The notes under the pieces were generated by a model, which saw only the letters and a list, made by a program, of their open reading frames with translations, was not told where the DNA came from and did no database searches. The position numbers and the translations under genes were made by a program. DNA of 64,000 nt. Source: Euborellia annulipes. Lineage: Eukaryota; Arthropoda; Insecta; Dermaptera; Anisolabididae. Positions 33,536 through 45,300 of this stretch are shown one piece after another; the first letter of the stretch is position 1, and each line of letters begins with the position of its first letter. The DNA lies in NCBI GenBank assembly GCA_023213315.1, contig JAKCPI010002967.1, positions 124,001 to 188,000 on the forward strand, in the 5' to 3' direction.

Positions 33536-33636
33536 GTAAGGTGGAAGCAACCAAAATAATTTCTTTAAAAATATCTTCTTAAATTTACTAATATTACTAT
33601 TCTAATTAAATCTTTTAAATAATCATACCCTTAGAA

Positions 33637-33770
33637 CAGAGGTTTACCAACTTACGTTACCACTTCTCCCTTAAAAATATTTTATTTATATGACACCCCT
33701 TCTTCAATTTTATAAAATAATACAAACACAAAAGTTTGTATTTCTAAAAAATTTATTAAAACAAACTAAG
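33637..33770. mobile_element. hAT-like MITE fragment
   Basis: CAGAGGTTTACCAACTTACG with CTTCTCCCTTAAAAATA corresponds to the right end of the hAT-like MITE family in reverse. Only about 130 bases are recognisable, 100 bases downstream of paxillin exon 2. Confidence 0.55.
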
Positions 33771-34046
33771 GCAAACACAAAACCAAAGAAATATATGAAT
33801 TTAGAGATCTAAATGTTTCTATCATTCAAAAACCTGTCAAATCTCATATATATTAAAAATTTCCATTTATACCGTGCGTAATTTTGATAACTCCTTAGAA
33901 ATACACGCAACCAAGTCTTCTGCTTTGTCATATTGGTTGCCTTCCTTCCAGGAAACAAACATGAACGAATTTATTTTCCTCTATTAATATCATTTTGCGG
34001 GTCCCACATCCTGTGTATCTAGCATCAATGTCATATAAGCTCTTTA

Positions 34047-34201
34047 AAATGTATTTTCTAATTTTTACGAAAGAGGAGAAATTTCTTTGTTTATAAATTT
34101 TACAACTTAAATTCTATTATACTGCTGGCCACTAAATATGTTATCACAAAAAATCTGGTGTGACAAGCATAAAACACAACTTTCAATTACAGAAGATTTT
34201 T
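34047..34201 (+). repeat. Family H element, right-end fragment
   Basis: Runs from GCTCTTTAAAATGTAT to half of the terminal hairpin (AAAAATCTGGTGTGAC, ACACAACTTTCAATTAC). The second half of the hairpin is lost. Confidence 0.75.
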
Positions 34202-34397
34202 AACTCTGTTCTCATTAAGGATTTATATAATAAACTCTTTCTAGAAAAATATCAGGTTGTAAAAACGGTACAAAATTAAAATTTTCCTCTAATAATACAG
34301 TAACAAATTTAGCGCAAGGATATATTATTTTTAACTGGCACAATAAAAGATTTTTAAATGAGTAATCACCTAAAGAAAAAGTCCAAAGATCAATGCC

Positions 34398-35313
34398 TCA
34401 TAAGAATTTGTTTTCAAATTAATGTTAATTATACTCCCCCCCATCTATATATATATCTCTATATATATATATAATATACTCATATAGCGATAGAGCAAAT
34501 TAAGTTGTTTTGAGTTTTTTAATTTTTACAATTTCTTTATTCTATCTTCAGTTAATTAAGTAAAATTATAGGGATATTAAGTTTTAATTAAATGCCTCAT
34601 TAAAAGGAATTTAATGAGATAAATTATAGACTGAGAATTTCGCATATAAACAGGGGGCAATGAACTTGTTACGTATGGTACAATTTAATTTGTATTTGAA
34701 GACTTATAGCTGGTGTATTGATAGGAAGAATTTATACATAAACAGAATATTCTAATTATTTAAAAGGGTCTAAACATTTAAATCCCATACAGGTCTATTC
34801 TCTAAGCAAAAACGTTAACTGTAAACAACATTAATTCATTTTAACTCTTCCTTGCATCAAATAGCTATTCAGTAAACAAAAACTTTAAAGCCAAAGCGTT
34901 AACAGTTAGTAATTAGTGTTAAAAATTAATGTCATGTCTAGAGGGTGCCTTTAGTATTTTAACGTCATATTTAAAATAAAAATGGCGTCCATAACCTAAT
35001 AAGTAAGGTTATGATTTTGATAGCTTTGAAATAAAAACATATTAACGTCGCTGTTAAAACTTTGTTTAGAGAATAGCATTTTTTAACGCTGATTGTTTTA
35101 CATTTCTTTTTAACACCCATTTGTTGATTTTAAATTTTAACGTCTGTTTTTAGAGAATAGACCTGACTGTAGTAAGTTAAAAATATAGGCTTTACTAGAG
35201 GTAAAAAATTAAAAAACCCCAAACAACTTAATTTGCTCTATTGCTATATGAGAATATTATAATTTATAATGTTATAATTAACATTAATTTGAAAACAAAT
35301 TCTTATGAGCCAT
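34398..35313. repeat. Inverted repeat with a nested MITE
   Basis: The arms at 34398-34530 and 35208-35313 pair closely (ATAAGAATTTGTTTTCAAAT; GAGCAAATTAAGTTGTTT and complements). The loop contains the separate MITE at 34790-35165. Confidence 0.8.
34790..35165. mobile_element. MITE, 376 bp, with CAGGTCTATTCTCTAA ends
   Basis: The ends CAGGTCTATTCTCTAA and TTAGAGAATAGACCTG are perfect inverted repeats. Inside, TTAACGT/ACGTTAA motifs recur in both orientations. Target duplication not clear, so superfamily is open. Confidence 0.8.
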
Positions 35314-35629
35314 TTTGTTTCGGGTGTTAAATTTCACTTAAAAAATTGTCTGTTATCAATTTAAAGCAAGAAAGAAAATAGCTTGTTGTTAATTGAAATT
35401 AAAATTAGGTACAGTCGACCCCAGAAGTGCCCGATGCGGTCGAAAGTCGAACCTTGAGCTAAGTCAACGAAACCAATATTTTTAAAATAAATAAATAATC
35501 TTTTTTTAATTCAACAGAAGGGGAAAGCTTCTTTTAAGACAACACTTCCGATAGTTAAGCATTTTGGTTGCCTAAACTCAAGGTTCCACTCTCGAGCTCA
35601 TCAGACACTTGTAGATTCAACTTTGCCAT

Positions 35630-36133
35630 CTATTGCGATATTATTGAAACTAAAGCCCGGTAGATAGGCAGCCCAAATGGCACACGCCCACTAAACTTTT
35701 TTTCTAAAACAATGAGTAACTTTTATTTCGATCTTCTTCTGTCCTCGCCTGATTATTCCCGCGGTGCGGGGTCGGCGGACCTTCCCCTCCACTCCCCCCT
35801 ATCCACTGCTGTTGTCTCCGACAGGCCAAGCTCGGTCATGTCTCTCTTGACTCGATGAAGCCAAGTCATCCTAGGTGTTCCTCTTCGTTGTCGTCCGAGG
35901 AGCCCCATATCGTACGCTGTCCTTGCCACGCCACTACTCTTGGCGTACGACATGTCCAAACCAACGAGTAACTTTTATTTCGATATATATTGAAATTTAT
36001 ATTAAAAAGATAAAGTTTTATTTTTTCTTTTGTTTGGCCTAATGTCTTCTTTGAAAAAAGTATCTCTCACACAGACAAGCTGCCATTTGGGCTGCCTAAC
36101 TACCGGACTTTAGTCTCAATACTATTTCAATAG
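35630..36133. mobile_element. MITE interrupted by a LINE fragment
   Basis: Inverted ends of about 50 bases: CTATTGCGATATTATTGAAA with GGCAGCCCAAATGGCA, and the complement at 36085-36133. The interior contains the 230-bp LINE piece with its own target duplication, giving the order of events. Confidence 0.75.
35733..35962 (-). pseudogene. 5'-truncated non-LTR retrotransposon, C-terminal tail
   Basis: On the minus strand it encodes GLLGRQRRGTPRMTWLHRVK, then RDMTELGLSETTAVDRGEWR and RSADPAPRE: the C-terminal tail pattern (G-x-P-x-x-x-W, then AxDRxxWR) of RTE-like and related LINEs. It is flanked by a 22-bp target duplication, AATGAGTAACTTTTATTTCG plus AT at 35711-35732 and again, one base different, at 35963-35984. 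Severe 5' truncation and a long target duplication are typical of LINE integration. Confidence 0.8.
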
Positions 36134-36309
36134 CTGGTAAAATCCCTGTGACGCGTAAATAAAAAAAAATTTTGTAACCAGCCACACCATATTTTTTTAA
36201 GTGAAAAATTTATAATGATATTAAATTTTATTACGAGCTAGTTTACTAGCATTTAAAAGGAGAAATTTCAACTCGCCAAAATTCCAATGAATAAAATTGA
36301 TTTGCTCCA

Positions 36310-36966
36310 TAAAAAAAAATCTGGTGTGACTGGCGCACAGCACACAACTTTCTCTTACCTTCGGTAATCGAAAGTTGTGTTCTGTGCTTGTCACACCAGA
36401 TTTTTTGTGTCGACATATATTTAGTTCCCGACAGTACGTAACATTTGAATTAAGATGTAAAATTTATAAGTATGGGAAAATATTTATATTTTGTTACCAT
36501 GGCAACCATTTCTCCTATCTTCCCTATGAAATACAAGAGTAAAGTGGTCTTCAAACAATTTTGAGAGCAAAATCAGAATATACATTTGAAAGAGCATCTA
36601 AAAAATAAATGATTTTTTGAATTTTAATCAAAATCGTTAGAGCGAATTTTGAGAAAATCGAAAAAAACTGAAAAAGTACATCAGTAAAGTACTAGTACTC
36701 TTTGGTCGATTTTGATTAAAAGCTTATTTTCACGCCCTAGGAGGGTGCCTAACTTAAATATAAAATTTCAACCTCCTAGCTCAATTCCTTCATGCTGAAA
36801 ATTGAACACAGACAGACAGACAGACAGACCATGTCGCGAAAACCACTTTTTTGGATTCAGGGGACCTCAAAACCATCAAAATCTCGACATCGAATTTTTA
36901 ACATGAATCCAATACTTTCTCTCTATATATATATTACATATATACATAGGTAAGAGAAAGTAAAAA
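36310..36966 (-). repeat. Family H element, complete copy
   Basis: Runs from the terminal hairpin (36318-36402, AAAAATCTGGTGTGACTGG to CACACCAGATTTTTT) to GGTAAGAGAAAGTAAAAA. The centre has four CAGA units. With 23129-23794 it is the best-preserved copy. Confidence 0.9.
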
Positions 36967-37732
36967 AAATGATACATTAATAATAATTATGTAGGCTTAG
37001 GGCCTATATCATTTTTTAGTATATGAAGTAAAACAAAAATTTGGGCCCCTGAGCAAATTCATAAGCTATTCACCTCGTTGAATAAAAAGATATGTATATT
37101 TATAAATATGCTATAGTCACGAATCGAACAAGTGACCTTTCCATTTGTACTCTAATTCGATTTGTCCCTCTTAATTCACTCGCCAGACTAGCATGCACTC
37201 TGCAGGCAAAACTCCAAACTACATCATCCATTCATAGATGGCGTTTGAGTCAACATTCTCTAAAATAACACAAGTATATTTTTGAAATAATCTCAATTAA
37301 TAAGAAAAAATAACATGTAATAGTATTTTCTAGTTTTATAGGTCATAGGTTGTTGATAATTGCATTTATACTGGTGTATATTATTTTTTATTTCAATTTA
37401 AGAAATCATTTCATCATTTAAGAAGTCATTTCATAGGCATTAAATACATGTCTTTTTTTAAATAATCTCTAGGCTACAGAAGAAATTTAGGTGTTTATTT
37501 GTAAATATATTGATTAAATTATATTGTATCGATGACAATCGAGGGTCGTTCCACACGCTTGTTCCTCGGGGCCACCTACCCGAAGTTCATGCAACGATCT
37601 TGTTGCCTGTTGCTCTTCTCAGAGTTATATTATACTTATTTGTGCAAAACTGATTGTTTTCTTGTAAATCGGTCTCAAAGTTGAGATGATTTTTCAAAAC
37701 ATAAAAATTTTAAATATTTATACATTATTTCA
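36967..37732. other. Intron 2, nothing recognised
   Basis: GGTCGTTCCACACGC at 37553 resembles 45718-45732; otherwise plain AT-rich DNA. Confidence 0.4.
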
Positions 37733-38248
37733 GGTCAATAAGTCCGTGACTTTTTGAATGAAACACAGGTTTTTGGATAAAAAGTTATTTTATTTTTCAA
37801 CGTAGTCTCCTTTGAGCTCTATACACTTTCTCCAACGTTTCTCCAATTTTTTTATCCCTTCAAAAAATAAGATTTGTCGAGGGCATCAAATTAGAAATTT
37901 ATTTGTGAGATGATTTCATCGTTGGAGTCAAATCTTTTTCCGCCGAGCCATTTTTTCAGTTTTGGAAACAAGAAATAGTCACTCGGGGCTAAATTTGGAG
38001 AATAGGGCAGATGAGGGAGCAATTCGAATCCCAATTCATGGATTTTTGCCATGGAAACTGAAAATTCACTTTTTTTCTTCTCAAATCACGAGGTAGTCTG
38101 CTATTAATGGATGTCAAAAAAAAAAAAACCCAGCTGGTTCAAATTTCGACAGGAGTCAGCTGATAGTTGCCTGCTGACAGGAACAGTGTTGCCATTTCAT
38201 TTAAGAGGCGGGAAGTTCAAAAAGTCCCAGACTTATTGACCTGCCCTC
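37733..38248 (-). pseudogene. mariner transposon remnant, C-terminal half of transposase
   Basis: Minus-strand translation gives PYSPNLAPSDYFLFPKLKK, WLGGKRFDSNDEIISQINF and, after frame damage, GIKKLEKRWRKCIELKGDY followed by VEK and a stop: the C-terminus of mariner DD34D transposases. The SPDLAPSD signature has N for its first D. Inverted ends CAGGTCAATAAGTCCGTGAC and GACTTATTGACCTG bound it. Everything before the C-terminal part is deleted, so it is inactive. Confidence 0.88.
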
Positions 38249-38811
38249 GTATATCTATTTTCGAAAAAATACTCAGATTTTTGGATTCGAGCCGCTTTTA
38301 CAAATCTTTATTTTTTATTCCCTTGGACGTCAGCAGGATTTTGTTTATTAAAAGTATTAAATTTGATCGAGAGCAAAGTGGTAAATAAATTGATAGTCAT
38401 TCAAATTCTAGCTCTTTTTTTCTAATAACCCTCTCCTTGATATATTGGTAATTCACAGTATGCTATATTTAATAGTAGAAAGCGGAAATAATTCAAATTT
38501 TGAGACTTTTCCAGATTTGCTTAGATATCTCCATTGATCTCACAAAAAGGAACGTTTTTTGATATTTTCAAAAACGAATTTTGCGACTTTTTTGGCGCTT
38601 TTTTGCCTTTCAGAGATTTTTTTTTTTTTTAAAGCGACTTTTTTCAAATTTTTTATTTTGAGATTTTCAAAAACGAATTTTGCGACTTTTTTTGGCGCTT
38701 TTTTGCCTTTCAGGGATTTTTCTTTTAAGAAAAAAAGCGACTTTTATGACAGACTTTTTTAAAATTTTTTATTTTAATGCTTCTTTTTTTTGCATTTTAC
38801 CATTGTGTTTT

Positions 38812-39020
38812 TTTTTTTTTTTTTTTTTAATTTATTTATGGTCTTTTTCGCCATAGGGGCCATTTAGACTCGGTCCCTATTAGGGGGTACAGGCATATTT
38901 ATTTATACCATTTGGTATCCAGATAATCTAAACAAATATTCAACGGACTGCCTGGGATCCGTGACTCTAATTATTGACATTTATTAACATCTTTAGCAAC
39001 TCGGCCACAGGGTGGGGGGA
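38812..39020 (-). repeat. SINE related to family S inside the hAT-like element
   Basis: T tract, AAAAAGACCATAAATAAAT tail (minus strand), ACCATTTGGTATCCAG and CTGCCTGGGATCCG mark the SINE. The head is decayed. Confidence 0.65.
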
Positions 39021-39025
39021 TGTTT

Positions 39026-39085
39026 TACATCTTGAATTCTAATATATAGGCGGGAACTAAATATATGTCGACACAAAAAATCTTT
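39026..39085 (+). repeat. Family H fragment inside the hAT-like element
   Basis: TTTTACATCTTGAATTCTAA to GTCGACACAAAAAATC. The terminal hairpin is lost after AAAAAATC. Confidence 0.65.
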
Positions 39086-39295
39086 TTTTTTTTTAAATTA
39101 AATTCTAAATAATTCTCCCATATTTCGGTTATCGAGGGATAAGTTTTCTATTTCTTTTAATTCCTCATATTATTAATTGACAGAGACTTTTTTGCCAAAA
39201 ACAGGCATTTAACCGACTATTTGACTAAAAAAGAATAGACTTTAAATGCGACTTTTTTCCAAAAATAAGACTTTTTTCCGCTCTCTATTTATTAG

Positions 39296-39959
39296 ATCAC
39301 TTTATTCATTCCCAATCAAATGTTGAAATAACGCGTCTCAATCGTATTTATAGTTTTTAAATTATTTGGTTGAAATATTTTTACTGTCACATAAATAGTG
39401 ATTCAACTATTTCGCTATCGTCAATGATAATAAATAAAACATCAAAATATTTGCATAAAATTTTCTCGATTTGTTAGCTTAAAGATGTCATTTTATTTAA
39501 ATCTTCCTTTGATTTCAATTACAACGTATTGTTTATTTTAATATTTCTTTTAGAAATAACAAAAGAAAAAAAATATCTAACGATGCTGCATTTATCTTAA
39601 TTCAACAATTTTTTTTCTATTAGCTTCAGTTATTATATATCTAGATATTTTCGATACGGGGGAGGTGGAATATAATCGCCTTATCAAGTCGTTTAAGTTC
39701 TTTTTCTTTAATACTCTTTGCGATATATTAGCTATTCATAGTATGCTATTATATACTGTATTTATTAGATCAATTTGCTTCTACCCTTTTAACATTTTAC
39801 GCCTCTTAATGTCCATTCAGGTTTTCACATTCCTTTTTGAGCTCAGAGAATATAATTTGAGATAAATTTAGGTAAAAAAATTAATTAAAAAAACAAAGTT
39901 TCAATGTATTTCGTATAAATACTTGATTGGTATTTCGACAGCTAGCGTATACAATAGGG
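39296..39959. other. Intron 2, nothing recognised
   Basis: AT-rich with no shared repeat and no coding pattern. Confidence 0.4.
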
Positions 39960-39961
39960 TG

Positions 39962-40084
39962 GTCTTTAAAAATTGTTTGCGCCTGCCTTGAATACCAAGT
40001 TTCTGGGTTCGGATCCCAGGCAGTGCGATGATTTTATTTAAGTCATTTGGATACCATTTTGCTTAAATAAGAATATTTTTTAGA
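39962..40084 (+). repeat. Family S SINE, plus-strand fragment
   Basis: TCTGGGTTCGGATCCCAGGC followed by GATGATTTTATTTAAG and GGATACCATTTTGC. It ends where the hAT-like MITE piece begins. Confidence 0.75.
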
Positions 40085-40777
40085 AAAATTTTTGTTTTTG
40101 TATTATTTTATTAAATGGGTGGGGGTGGGACATCATACGTTTAAATATTTTTAAGGGAGGCGTTGTAACATAAAGTTTGGAAACCACTGGTCTGGACTCA
40201 TTTTAGAAAATTATACTATGTGTAAAACCCAAAGGCGGATCCCGGGAAGTTTTTCACTGTTTTAATTTTTTTTTGACTAGACGCGAAGCTCTTCGAAGGC
40301 AATAGCATTGTTAATTATTTTATTTATTAATATTGGATTTCAAATGGCTTAAATAAGAATGCCTACACCCCAACATATATATATTCTTAATAACAGTTTT
40401 AATTTAAACTCTTAAATGGCCAAAGTTGCCGAAAAGACTATGTGTATGGGTGTGTGAATGGGAAAAAGTGTGAGTGTTTAAAAAAAAAAAGATTGGTTTA
40501 GGGGTTGAAAAATTGAAAAAAAATGTTTTTTTAATTTATTTTATCTAAATCGAAGCCAAATAAATAGAAAACATTAAAAAAATAGCGTTGATTATTATTT
40601 TGATTAGGGGGATGAAGGGTTGATTATTTAAGAAAGGCCTTGGAATATTCCAAATCACTTGTTGACATTCTTTTCCAGTTAGATTAGAGCAAAAGGTATT
40701 TTTTTACTTTTAATAAAAAGGGAATTGTTATTTTCATCTATTTTATTCCTATTCAGAGAGAGACAAGTCTCGTTCAG

Positions 40778-40916
40778 TCGAGCGCGTTGCCTGGATGCAG
40801 GCGCCGAGCTCTCTTAAGTTGTGTTTAAAGTGATTTAAAGTGAAATATTATATTAGTGTAACCCACCCTGACCACCCCATCAGCCAACGCACCCTCTTGA
40901 GAGTCTTATTAAAGGT
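40778..40916 (+). promoter_or_regulatory. Candidate exon/promoter, copy B
   Basis: Copy of 15515-15655 with initiator-like CGTTCAGTCG and the preserved donor TTAAAG/GTAATT. If functional here it would be an internal promoter in paxillin intron 2, between exons 2 and 3. Confidence 0.25.
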
Positions 40917-41112
40917 AATTATTATGCATTTTATCGTTGAAAAAAAAAAAAAAAATGATAGAAACAAATAATTTGACTGCGAAAAACGATTCTTTTGAAT
41001 ATGAAATTAAATATTTTGTATTTCACCAAGGGTAGAGGGATAATATAAGCTGTTGAAAGGGGGGAGGGGGAGTGTAGGTGTCATTGAAAAAAAATTAGTT
41101 TTTTATTTTTTA

Positions 41113-42410
41113 TCTCTTTTTTTAAACACTCACACTTTTTCTCATTCACACTCAACACTCACACACAAATTCACACATTCTTTAACGCAACTAAGGCCAT
41201 TTAATACTTTGACAATAACCGTTATTAATTACAATAATAATATACATATTGGGGGTCCAGGAATTTCTATTTAAGCCATTTGGTATCCATTTCGGAGTGC
41301 CAGGGGTCCGAACCCGCGACGCACATAGGAGTATTTGTTCAATAAACCCGGACAAAAGTCGAAATCACTAAGTTACTCAAAAGTCGTAATAAAATTATTG
41401 TTCCTCAAGCTATTCAACAGATAACCGGTCCCTCCTAAGGTAGCCATAAACAGGGAAGCTATTTTAAGGGGGGGGGCGACCGCCCCCCCCCCAAGGTTTT
41501 GGAAGGAAATTGTAAATTCTGAGCTTAGCTACTACTACTACTTAGATACTGTATTTCAAAACATAAATTGATTCATTTTCAGTCAGAATTTTACGTTTAC
41601 AAACTATATTACGAAGCCAAAATTTTTGGCATACATTTTTAGTTTAATTATCAGACAAAAGAATTTTTGTTTATGTGTTTGATCTTTTCTGGCTATTATT
41701 TATATATAGCCATAAAATATGGTTATTTGACTATTATATAGCACACTTACATCATCCCTTAAGTCGGCCATTTTGTTTTTCTTGAAATAATTCATTTTTT
41801 TTACTCATTAATTTGAAGTAACTGTAAAACAAAATGGGGGATTTAGGGGGAAGATGTAAGAGTGGTATATAATAGTCAAATAACTATATTTTAAGACAGT
41901 ATATAAATAATAGCCCGACAAGATCAGACACATAAAAAAAATGCTTTTGTCTGAAAATTGAACTAAAAAATGTATGGCAAAATTATGGCTTCGTAAAATA
42001 GTTTGTAAATGTAAAATTCTGACTGCAAATGAATCAATTTATGTTTTAAAATATAGTATATACCTCCTTCTGCAATATTCAAAAGCTTTTTCTTGTAAAA
42101 CATTCACAGGGAAATACTAGAGCAATACAAACTATTAGCACAATCGAAGCAGCCTAGATCAAAAGAGATGCGATCTAGATATTGACTGAGTTCCGACTGC
42201 TCGTATGTAAACAAGTGTAGAGCCATGGAATTTTTAAGCCTACCTTAGGACGCACCGGTTATCTAGCTTGAGAAACAATGAGTTTATTGCGACTTTTGAG
42301 TTACTTAGTGATTTCGACTTTTGTCCGGGTTTATTGAACAAATACTCCTATGTGCGACGTTCGGTTTAGAAGGTAGGCACGCTACCAACTACACCCAGCC
42401 TGAGGGCATT
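41113..42410 (-). repeat. Family S SINE split by a foldback element
   Basis: 41113-41320 is the tail and body. The head resumes at 42356 with GACGTTCGGTTTAGAAGG and ends near 42410 (GCCCTCAGGCTGGGTGTAG on the minus strand). The intact sequence, as at 54550-54575, is AACCCGCGACGTTCGG. Confidence 0.85.
41321..42355. mobile_element. Foldback element, 1035 bp, with GAC target duplication
   Basis: Almost the entire element is an inverted repeat. The arms begin GCACATAGGAGTATTTGTTC and pair for about 450-500 bases on each side of a short loop near 41790-41825. GAC flanks both ends, and comparison with an unoccupied SINE confirms a 3-bp duplication. The arms have diverged slightly (for example GGGGGGGCGACCGCCC only in the left). 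No open frame of note. Confidence 0.85.
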
Positions 42411-43067
42411 TTTTTTATCTTAAGTCACCATTATTTAACCATTATATTCTTTCTATATATATGGCCGCCTATATTTTTGTTAATCAAATTTCCTTAATAT
42501 ACCTTTACACAGGGGTGGATTAAGGGTTGAAAATTAAAATAAAATAATTTCAAAATAAAATAAAAATTAAAATAATTATTTATATACATGTATGTATTCA
42601 AATTATTTTGAGAGTAACTTCGCGGAGAAGGCTCGCATTTCCTTATGGGGGGTGGGGGGGAGGTATGAAGGCATTAACCAAGGGGGTTAATGCCCCATCC
42701 CCTATAATGCATAAAGATATTAATGTTTTTTAATACTTTTACTAAAAAATAAGTGCATTCCGTTTGAGTTTTAATTTATATTCAATATTTAGCAAATAGT
42801 ATAGACTAGTAAGATAGAAACATTTTAATGTCATTCTAAAATTTCTTATTAGTGGGGCGGAATTAATTTTTGAAGATTTCGAAACTCTCATAAACGGATA
42901 ATAATAACACTGGGTAACTTAGGAACCCATCGAATCCCTTGCAGAATTTTATAGGGATTTTTTCATTAGGTAGAAAAGTAAGTTATGATTAGTCTACTGA
43001 ATTTTACTGGGGTGAGTTACCGCATCTTTTTGTATATAGAACTAATCTCAATTCGGATTTGACTTTC

Positions 43068-43345
43068 TCTTACCTATATGTATAAGTTAATATACATATA
43101 TATATAGAGAGAGAAAGTATTGGATTCATGTCAAAAATTCAATGTCAAGACTTTGATGGATATACACGTTTTGAGGTCCCCTGAATCCAAAAAAGTGGCT
43201 TTCGCGACATGGTCTGTCTGTGTGTCTGTTTGGGTTCAATTTAAAGCTTGAAGGAATTGAGCTAGGAGGTTGAAATTTTATATTTAAGTTAAGCACCCCC
43301 CTAGGGCGTGAAAATAAGATTTGAGAAAAATATTTTTCTTCAGGA
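43068..43345 (+). repeat. Family H element, left half
   Basis: Counterpart of 16509-16785, cut at the same point by a family R element (GATTTGAGAAAAATATTTTTC). Confidence 0.85.
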
Positions 43346-43548
43346 ATGAAAGTTAGAAAAAACGAAGCCAGAATTTTTCTTTAAAAATATATTTTAACAG
43401 CTGACGTTTCGGCTTTGGTCAAAGCCATCCTCGGAGCTGTTAGTGGTCATCCGAGGATGGCTTTGTCCAAGGCCGAAACGTCAGCTGTTAAAATATATTT
43501 TTAAAGAAAATATTCTGGCTTCGTTTTTTCTAACTTTCATTCCTGATA
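43346..43548. repeat. Family R locus R4: inverted hammerhead-like pair
   Basis: Best-paired of the R3/R4 type. In the minus copy (43395-43441) helix I is AACAGCT/AGCTGTT and helix II GGCTTT/AAAGCC, with core CCGAGGA and GAAACGTC. The plus copy (43449-43490) keeps CCGAGGA and GAAACGTCAGCTGTT but its 5' helix I strand is lost. The U4 position of the hammerhead core is C in both. Confidence 0.68.
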
Positions 43549-43581
43549 CAAATTCCACCAGCCATAAAATACCCTTATACC

Positions 43582-43852
43582 AGCGTTTTCCAAACTGTGA
43601 GGGGGAGGCGCGGACTAGTCCAAGGGGAGACGCGATTATTGGCCACCAGGACCAATTCTCCAAATGATTGCTAGTTTTAATATAAATAAGGATAAATAAA
43701 TAAAAAAATATTTTTATATAAATTTATATTTTTTAGCATTAAAAATTTTTGTTTTTGTATTATTTTATAAAATGAGGGGGGGGGAAGGGGAGGCGTCAAA
43801 AGATTAATTATTTTTAAGGGAGGCGTGGTAACATAAAGTTTGGAAACCACTG
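43582..43852. mobile_element. hAT-like MITE, right boundary of block B
   Basis: CAGCGTTTTCCAAACTGTGA to AAAGTTTGGAAACCACTG. The palindrome GCCTCCCTAGGGAGGC seen in the other copies has been lost. Confidence 0.72.
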
Positions 43853-43855
43853 GTT

Positions 43856-44624
43856 TAAGTGAATTTAACAAATTTTTAAATATTATAACTTTTTTTAGGG
43901 GGGTATAATGTATAATCCCGGGGCCCAGTAATTGTTTCGGTGACTCTGGCTCGAATGTTTCTAGGAGTAGGGAGGTCTACTAATGCATTATTAGCAATTT
44001 TAATCACAGGGTGAGATTTACGTAAGGGAGTAAACATTAGCTAATAGATCGAAGGGGGCCCTCATTAATATTTATTATTATCATTAATATTAATATTTTC
44101 ATTTATTTAATGACTCTATTTAAACATTCCAAGAATGAAAATGTTATTTACCTTTGAAGAATGCTTAATTGGCAATCTGGATATTTCCATTGACCCTCTC
44201 AGAACCATTTAGACAATTCTTATCTCTTGCCAAAACATCTAACACATTCACTGACAGACTTATGTCAAAAAATTTCTCCGGTAGAAAAAATAAATATAGG
44301 ATAGACGACTGAATTTCACTAGTTACTAGCCAAATAAATGACAAATATGATAAACAGCCATCCTGAAATCATTACTCTTGGTGATTTAGTACATCTTCTA
44401 ACCTTAAAGTCTAATTTAAAGGATATTAATGATTTTTAAATTGAATTATTCCTCTCATATGATAAACATATTTGATTTTTTTTTCTTTCCAATCCAAATA
44501 TTTCATAATCTCTTGCTGTCATTACCCCCCCCCCCCCCCCCCCCCCCGAAAACTTATATTTTATTCTATCTGTATAAAGGGGACACGCTACGTCCATTAT
44601 TGCACTACTAATTATTCGATTTGC
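43856..44624. repeat. Unannotated stretch with a 23-base C tract
   Basis: Only the C homopolymer at 44525-44547 stands out. No gene-like sequence. Confidence 0.5.
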
Positions 44625-44848
44625 AAAAAAAAATCTGGTGTGACTGGTCGCACAGCACACAACTTTCTCTTACCTTAAGTAATCGAAAGTTGTGTTCTGT
44701 ACTTGACACACCAGATTTTTTGTGTCGACATATATTTAGTTTCCGACAGTATGGTTCATTCGATTTTCAAGATGTAAAATTTATATATGAAAATATTTAT
44801 ATTTTGTTACCATGGCAACCATTTCTCCTATCTTTTCTAAAGGGACAA
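44625..44848 (-). repeat. Family H element, right-end fragment with hairpin
   Basis: Terminal hairpin 44630-44720 (AAAATCTGGTGTGACTGG, CACACCAGATTTTTTGTG) followed by ACATATATTTAGTTTCCGAC and TTGTTACCATGGCAACC. Confidence 0.85.
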
Positions 44849-44894
44849 ACTTGCAGAATATCAGTTTCCATTTATTTTCATGTTTTTCCTCTTT

Positions 44895-45300
44895 TTTTTT
44901 ACATTTTCTTACCTATATATGTAATATATATAAAGAGAGAAAGTATTGGATTCATGTCAAAAATTCGATGTCGAGATTTTGACGGAAATACACGTTTTGA
45001 GGTCCCCTGAATCCAAAAAAGTGGTTTTCGCGCGTCAAGGTCTGTCTGTGAACAAAATATCTCAAGAACGAAAAGAGCTAAGAGGTTGAAATTTTGTATT
45101 TAAGTTAGTTATATCCCTGGGATCACGAAACTTTTTATCAATATCGGCCAAAATAATTTACTGATATACTTTTTCTGTTTTTTTATTTTTTTCGTTTTTC
45201 ACAAAATTCTCTCAAACATTTTGATTAAAATTCATAAATCAATTATTTTTTATATGTTCTTTAAAAAGTATATCAGTAAAATTCTTCGTGAGAATTGTTT
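44895..45300 (+). repeat. Family H element, left two thirds
   Basis: From ACATTTTCTTACC and GAGAGAAAGTATTGG through GGTCCCCTGAATCC to TATGTTCTTTAAAAAG. Together with 44625-44848 it forms a head-to-head pair of copies. Confidence 0.8.

Larger units (their letters stand above)
38476..39287 (+). mobile_element. hAT-like non-autonomous element carrying passengers (copy 1)
   Basis: Ends TAGAAAGCGGAA and TTCCGCTCTCTA, flanked by TTTAATAG and TTTATTAG (seven of eight identical), an 8-bp target duplication as in hAT. A reverse-oriented copy is at 50435-51481. The interior has a tandem direct repeat (38569-38640 and 38671-38740, GAATTTTGCGACTTTTTT), a SINE-like insert and a family H piece, the last two also present in the other copy. 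Confidence 0.78.
40085..43855 (+). repeat. Duplicated block B (partner of 14.25-17.25 kb)
   Basis: Left boundary: right half of the hAT-like MITE (40085-40191). Inside: GTGTAAAACCCAAAGGCGG at 40218, an uninterrupted SINE (40335-40495), the candidate exon copy (40778-40916), a SINE with a foldback insertion, then CACAGGGGTGGATTAAGGG and on, a family H left half, R4 and the right-hand MITE. Small indels against block A lie throughout. The block is within paxillin intron 2. Confidence 0.85.

Noticed and set aside
35405..35630. pogo-like MITE starting ACAGTCGACCCC
   Set aside because: No matching inverted end could be located.
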